Shown here: positions 59,237 through 64,000 of the stretch, in pieces
Position numbering within the stretch: the stretch's first letter is position 1
Layout: every line of letters begins with the position of its first letter
Assembly (NCBI RefSeq): GCF_000512585.2
Contig: NC_089242.1
Span: forward strand, 868,001-932,000
Source of the DNA: Kwoniella bestiolae CBS 10118
Taxonomy: Eukaryota; Basidiomycota; Tremellomycetes; Tremellales; Cryptococcaceae
Direction: 5' to 3'
Length of the DNA: 64,000 nucleotides
Position numbers and translations under genes: made by a program
The notes under the pieces: generated by a model
Database searches by the model: none
What the model was told of the DNA's origin: nothing
What the model saw: the letters and a program-made list of their open reading frames with translations, nothing else

Positions 59237-59980
59237 TTATACTTGACCATTATTTCTAACGATCTCGAAAGGCTCAGTGAGATGGGAAGCGACAACGGCT
59301 TGAGCAAATTCGGGACCATCACTGGTAGGCTGAAAGAATATGCATCAATCAGCGCTATCACTTGTAACATCGGAATACTGATCAAATTGTTCTACTCACA
59401 TACGATCCATGTCCAACACCTCCAGATGAAGCTTCTAAATCCCAGCAAAAAGGTTTGTAATGAACCCGTTAATCCCGACGACACCATACCATTTTCCGTC
59501 TCGGTTCTCAGGGGTCACGGCGCACAGAGGAAGGGTGACTCTGTTCTTGAAGATCGAGTGGAGTTGATTGGAATGAGCCCTGATGGACATGTTAACGGTA
59601 AGTCTAGAATAGGTGTCGGGACTAAACAAGATCGTCAGTGAATATAGTGCAGGACAAATGCAGATTCAACTCACCTTGCAGAAAACTCGGAAGAGTTGGC
59701 ATCGATTAACACTCGCATAGGGTGAGAGAACAAGAAAGTGGCAATGCTGGTTGAGAGGGCTATATCAAAACGCAAAGCAAGGGTAGAACCAACATAACAT
59801 GTGCGCAAGGAATGGAAGGGTACCACTCACTGTGCCCGATTTGCCAAGTCACTGCTGGTTCGGACTCAAGGCACACCTTGTAGTTGCTAAAGAGAATAGC
59901 ATCAGCAAGCTGACTACTGATCCGTTAAACAGATGATGATCAAGTCCAACTACTCACATATAATCAACGGAGTAAGACAT
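59237..59980 (-). pseudogene. broken copy of an unknown small protein family (copy A)
   Basis: Exons 59980-59958, 59886-59831, 59759-59675 and 59621-59435 splice to a protein starting MSYSVDYINYKVCLESEPAV. It aligns along its length with the intact gene at 61089-61881: INYKVCLE/VNYKIRIE, WQIGH/WQFGR, SHPMRVLIDA/RSPMKIVISA, GINGFITNL/EVNGFMTNL. Exon 2 is 56 nt in both. A TAG at 59435-59437 falls where the intact copy has a Tyr codon, and homology continues beyond it (LEVLD in both). A last homologous exon (59329-59237: TSDGPEFAQAVVASH, PFEIVR) is no longer in phase with its donor. So it reads as a decaying paralogue, or a truncated protein of about 110 residues. The function of the family is unknown. 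Confidence 0.75.
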
Positions 59981-60264
59981 CGTTGCTTGTTTGATGGGAA
60001 TCTTGTATGGTGGGTGACTTTTTATTTGATGTTTGATCGTTGAGAGGGGGATCACTGCCAATCCTGATCCTGTTACTCCTGTTTATGTGGTCAAAAAATC
60101 GATTGCTAATCAAGCAGGATTGACAAAAAAGAAGTTTAGAATTCAAACGCAAGAGACCCGTGCATACACAACAACAAGGACAACAACACATGACTACTAT
60201 AGCCGAGTCTCACATCCTATATCATCGCCCAAATAAATCAAAGGCACCCTCGAATTCAACTCAC

Positions 60265-60468
60265 TTCTCATCGATCAATCCCACGACAATGTATCCCAAT
60301 CCCCACTTTCCTACCTGAGACTGACCATATGGTGACACAGAAAGGGCGCACGTCATCCCACCTTTAAGTGACCTCGTCAATCTCGCATGGATCGCTGATT
60401 CACCAGCTTGAAAAGGTAAAGGTATATCACACACAATCAAAAGATGACGGTGACAAGAATATACACCA
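60265..60468 (-). pseudogene. probable fragment of the same unknown family (copy B)
   Basis: One minus-strand exon reads SGVYSCHRHLLIVCD, then a diverged middle, then MTCALSVSPYGQSQVGKWGL, GYIVVGLIDEK. It aligns loosely with copies A and C (PEVYTNLLLNITIVND; VTLPLCAVTPENRDGKW; VVGINGFI), and its acceptor phase is the same as in both. I could not find in-phase counterparts of the first and last exons, only a possible preceding donor near 60515. It may be a fragment or a fast-diverging member. Lower certainty than copy A. Confidence 0.35.
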
Positions 60469-60959
60469 CTCATAGTTTGGCATCAGAGAGGTCCGAGCAA
60501 CAAACACACACTCACCATCGAGATCTGTTTGTCTTATCGGTCAAGTTTTCTCCATATTTTCGTTGTCACCCGATGGATTCAAATCAACGCTCGGACCTGC
60601 TACTAAGACACTTGTTAACTTTTCGATACAGCCCCGATCCAGATCAATCAAAATAGAAGACACCCTATTTTGCTACACACATCGAACCATGGTTGATCGA
60701 GGAGTGGAGCTGTAGAGTATGTGCCGGTCTTTTACCTTCGGGTGGACAATTGTAAGCAAGAGAGCCTAGCATCAAGACAAGTCATTGATACTTCGTAAGT
60801 CCCTGATGCTCTGTCGAAAATTCAAAGGAGTATAGATCTAACCAGGGTCAAGTACAGCAGCTCTCTATGCTGCCCATGCGAGTATCTCTGATGACGTTGA
60901 GATAATATATCATAGCACATTTACCATGTGGGAGAAGACAACGAAAGAAGTATGAAAGG

Positions 60960-60967
60960 TATAAAAG
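60960..60967 (+). promoter_or_regulatory. TATA box candidate for copy C
   Basis: TATAAAAG lies 122 bp upstream of the start codon at 61089, a normal spacing for a fungal TATA promoter. Few other genes here show such a clear match. Confidence 0.5.
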
Positions 60968-61088
60968 GGGTTTGACGTATGAAATATTCTCTCACTTTCT
61001 CTTTGTCATTTCTTCTCCAACTCTTGATTGACAAGTACAAAGCTCATCCATATTTTTGAATACTTAAAGATCATAAACTTATCACATC

Positions 61089-61881
61089 ATGCCCAACGAT
61101 CTCGGCCACAACTATCATCCCACCGCACTTGAGTACCCGATGGACTGGGTGTGAGTCCCTTCAATCCGTGGTAGATGTCGGTATCGTTAATCGCTGATCA
61201 AGCTTTCATGAAGTAACTACAAAATCAGAATCGAGAACAGTCCAACCTCTATATGGCAATTCGGACGAGGTAATTCTCTCTCCCGTGCTTGGTCTAGCGA
61301 AGTTGCTGATGAACCTCCCACATCAGCCTTAGCGACTACCACTTACCGATACATCTTCAGATCTCCGATGAAGATCGTCATCTCTGCACACACTACTGAA
61401 GGACCTGTCACGGAGTGAGTAGCACTTTGATTGTACCTTGAGCCTTCTGCCCGAATCAGAACGGGATCGTTGGCTGACACTCCTTGAACATCAGCCCAGA
61501 AGTTTATACCAACCTTCTCCTTAACATAACCATTGTCAACGATACCCCCGCATATTCGCCCTTGTTCTCGGTAATCACTCTCCCTTTGTTCGGAGTTGTA
61601 AAGGAGGAGAGACAAGGCCAGTACGTTGGTACCGCCGAAGTAAATGGGTTTATGACAAACTTACCCAATGGCACTTACCACCTGGTCATTGAGGTGCTTG
61701 ATCGAGACATCATGCAAGTACTCATTCAGATAACATCCACAGGAGCCAATACCCACAGAGGACCACACAGCTAATTTCCTATGTGAACCTTTCCAGCGAC
61801 GGGCCCAATATTGCGGATGCCATCGTCTGTACCCATGCGTCTGACCCCTTCCATATAGTTCGAGTTAGACCTGGTCAATGA
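61089..61881 (+). CDS. intact member of an unknown small protein family (copy C)
   Basis: Exons 61089-61150, 61214-61269, 61327-61414, 61495-61717 and 61771-61881 total 540 nt, exactly 180 codons (179 residues). It begins MPNDLGHNYHPTALEYPMDW. Conserved with copy A are NYK, WQ-x-G, PM-x-h-h-I, NGF-x-TNL, EVLD, SDGP and PF-x-IVR, so these sites are under constraint or recently duplicated. Alternating polar and hydrophobic residues (YTNLLLNITIVND, YHLVIEVLD) suggest a beta-sandwich. No signal peptide or membrane helix is seen. Ignoring the last intron would end the protein earlier at 61774, but the exon 5 match to copy A supports splicing. I do not recognise the family and assign no function. 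Confidence 0.75.
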
Positions 61882-63417
61882 GCTGAGTTAACGAACATAG
61901 GTAACTCAGGGAGGAGGACCATCAGTTAGGTGGAGGTTCTGGTAAGAATTTGGTACACCTTATACTGTTGATAAATGGATGAATGAAATATCGCGCAGAG
62001 CAAGTCCTGACTTTCCAAGAACCCTTTCATTGCTTCCGCCTCAGGTGGTAGGAAAGCAGATATGTACCCATTGCACGTGCAGATTTCGGACAGTATGGTA
62101 TCTGCGATAAAAGAGCTTTCAGACCATATCAGTCTGTTGTGTGAACAGAGAGGCATACGAGAGTGTTCACATGACATCCACGATTGTGAAAGACAAGGTC
62201 CGACTGACCAGACGAGATCACACGTACCCTCACCGGATCATGTCCGACTGTTATCATGGCAACCCTAGAGCAGTCCATGCCGAGGATACTGGTCACACCC
62301 CCCAAAGAGCCTGCCCTGTGTGCCACATTCACCCATCCTTTCTGGATGTGGCACAGTCCATGCATCATTTGAGACTACATGCGGTGCATTCACCGTCATC
62401 GTCTCCAGTCCTATACCCATTGTCCATTTTCTTCAGACCATCAAGCCCATTTCATACATCGTTACATGCCAAGTACTTCCCGCTCCACAAAGATCTCTGA
62501 CCCCCGGTCTCATCCGAAAAATGATGGAAAGAAGTCCAAACAAACCCTCCTTTGGCTGATTAATACGTAGTCACGCTATTCGCTTGTCACAGTCCTTTGA
62601 GCTAAGGACTGTCCACACACATACATCAAAACCCAAAATTTTGCGCCCCAGTTGTTCGAAACACAGCACAAATCACAAATCACAAAAGGCAGAGGACAAA
62701 GGACAAGAGACAAAAGACATCGTGACAGCATTCAGATCTGAATTTTGGGGTTGTCACATTTGGTCATGGGGTCATACGATACCTCAGATCCAGATCTCGG
62801 CTAGACTATCAACTCTATATGATCAGGTGTTGGACCCATTTTATACCATGCATATGTTGAGATGTCTTTCGTTGACGTTGTGCCCATGGTAGTCGCTGTG
62901 GCAAAGCGTCAAAGGAGGACAGAGCCCAGAAGTGAACAAGTAGAGTACAGCGTGACGTTGTTGGCTTCTTTTTCACTATAGCTGAAAGGAGATCAAGGTG
63001 ACAAACGCATTTCGTGTACTTAGCGAGTCTCGTCTAGGCTTCTACTACATCACCTCACAAATGCTTTTCAAGCGATCCTTTCAATGAATGACCGCGACAC
63101 CGCAAGGCGGACATCTCCATTCATCCTCTCTGGCCCAAGAAGGCCCCTCTCTCAGAAGCTTGCATGATCTTGAGCCCTGTCAGGCTGCGGAGGACTTTCC
63201 ACTCGGGGCCAGCTTGCTCCGAAGGCTTCTCATTGGGTGTCACATTGTCTCTCCACTCAATCCATTCTCGGAGCAAATATAGGTAGAGACTATTGCTTCA
63301 ATACTTTTCAAGTTTTATATCGACCGGAGCCCAGTTCAAGTTACTTGTTCAAGATCTTCCAAGCGTATCTCAACTAGGGCCAACTGCGACCAGTATTGAC
63401 ATTCGCAGCTCGTGACC
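61882..63417. other. 1.5 kb without a supported gene
   Basis: Several medium frames overlap on both strands here (for example 62062-62268 and 62320-62559 on plus), but none has splice continuity, a family match or matching sequence in the copy A-C family. About 62630-62740 is rich in short ACAAA/AGGACAA tandem-like sequence. The stretch may contain decayed genes. Confidence 0.35.
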
Positions 63418-63837
63418 ATGACCAACATAGACGAAACACTTCCGAGCCGTACGCACGACGAGACTGACGATACCGAACATACACCCACAGGCGGTGGTGA
63501 TACGGACTCTACTACAGCGCAGGGGTTAGTTCCATCATCGCCTGCTCGTACTTGTTTAGATGTAGCGAAGCTGATAATCCCATTGATCACAAGGGACAGG
63601 GCTACTGCTGAAACTGCCGTTCGATTTGGATCTACAGGCAACACTGCCTTTATTATCGTACGCGGGGAGAATGCGGTCGAGGAAGTTAGAAACGAGTTGG
63701 AGCGGGAGCCTGGGGAGTCAGCCCGGAGGATGGCTGATCGGCTAGAGCGGAAGTATGTCGAGCTTAAGGGAAAGCTCTACGAATGGTCTAAAGACAGGCC
63801 CGAAAAGTCTGCTCAGACTGACACTTCGGACAAGTGA
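63418..63837 (+). CDS. small intronless protein of unknown function
   Basis: An uninterrupted frame of 139 codons from the ATG at 63418 reads MTNIDETLPSRTHDETDDTE. The N-terminal 50 residues are acidic and Thr-rich (disordered). A hydrophobic patch follows (CLDVAKLIIPLITRDRATAE, NTAFIIVRGENAVEE), then a charged helix (EVRNELEREPGESARRMADR, LERKYVELKGKLYEWSKDRP) that could form a coiled coil. No family recognised. An in-frame GTG upstream is an unlikely start in a eukaryote. Confidence 0.5.
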   Translation: MTNIDETLPSRTHDETDDTEHTPTGGGDTDSTTAQGLVPSSPARTCLDVAKLIIPLITRDRATAETAVRFGSTGNTAFIIVRGENAVEEVRNELEREPGESARRMADRLERKYVELKGKLYEWSKDRPEKSAQTDTSDK

Positions 63838-64000
63838 AAGTTCATTGGCTCGATCGACTTGATCGGATGTGATTGGCCGGCCTCGCTTGGGGTGTCGGGC
63901 ATTGTATACAGTATATCCAATGAATTGGAGATTAGAACCCCATGATGAGGGGTTGATCGGATGTATGGTGTGCATAATATTGATTGACTAACATGTTTGA

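Noticed and set aside
59191..59385. 64-codon minus-strand frame ending VLSEDISPYVLEC as a last exon of copy A
   Set aside because: Another frame of the same DNA (59329-59237) matches the last exon of the intact copy, so this frame is the shadow that results from the phase break.
62141..62559. Overlapping plus-strand frames after copy C
   Set aside because: I looked for NYK, WQ, NGF, SDGP and PF-x-IVR motifs of the family and found none; neither frame has a convincing start context or conserved pattern.

Overview
The window is nuclear DNA from an intron-rich fungus, most likely a tremellomycete basidiomycete (Cryptococcus/Kwoniella-like). The reasons are: dense short genes on both strands; many introns of about 45-100 nt with GTNNGT donors and CTGAC/CTGAT-type branch points close to the acceptor; very small exons; complex I and GPI-anchored wall-enzyme genes; and a TKL/LISK-type kinase with a C1 domain. 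All gene models below were spliced by eye from reading-frame continuity and splice consensus, without transcript data. No tRNA, rRNA, transposon or CRISPR was recognised.

Layout, left to right. 1-14 kb: GH13 alpha-amylase with a possible GPI exon (+), complex I NDUFS5-like subunit (+), NAT9-like acetyltransferase (-), proteasome alpha7/PRE10 (+), PUS7-type pseudouridine synthase (+), and a four-helix voltage-sensor-like membrane protein (-). 14-25 kb: a small membrane ORF (-), a 1103-residue disordered proline/serine-rich protein (+), an intronless 444-residue PPxY protein (+), an aldo/keto reductase (-), and a coiled-coil/Myb-SANT protein (+). 26-34 kb: a GH16 wall glucanase split into about 20 exons (+), a TKL kinase with a C-terminal C1 domain (-), and an intronless orphan of 300 residues (-). 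34-48 kb: an RRN6-like Pol I factor (+), a TB2/DP1/HVA22 (REEP-like) protein with a long disordered tail (-), SCD6/LSM14 (+), dolichyl-diphosphate phosphatase (-), COA5/PET191 (+), HUS1 (-), and a synaptobrevin R-SNARE (+). 48-59 kb: a GRR1-type F-box/LRR protein (-), a NEO1-type P4-ATPase (-), and a LEU5-type mitochondrial carrier (+).

The last 5 kb differ. Housekeeping genes give way to a small cluster of related genes of unknown function: a broken copy (-, 59.2-60.0 kb), a probable fragment (-, 60.3-60.5 kb) and an intact 179-residue copy (+, 61.1-61.9 kb). These are followed by about 1.5 kb with no convincing gene and a small intronless orphan (+, 63.4 kb). I consider this cluster the best candidate for something undescribed. 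Most other genes are ordinary conserved eukaryotic functions arranged without operon-like logic, often as divergent or convergent pairs. Their unusual aspects are in gene structure: a start codon split by an intron, exons of 6, 7, 12, 13 and 16 nt, a GC-AG intron, an optional GPI exon, and a 566-nt purine-rich intron.
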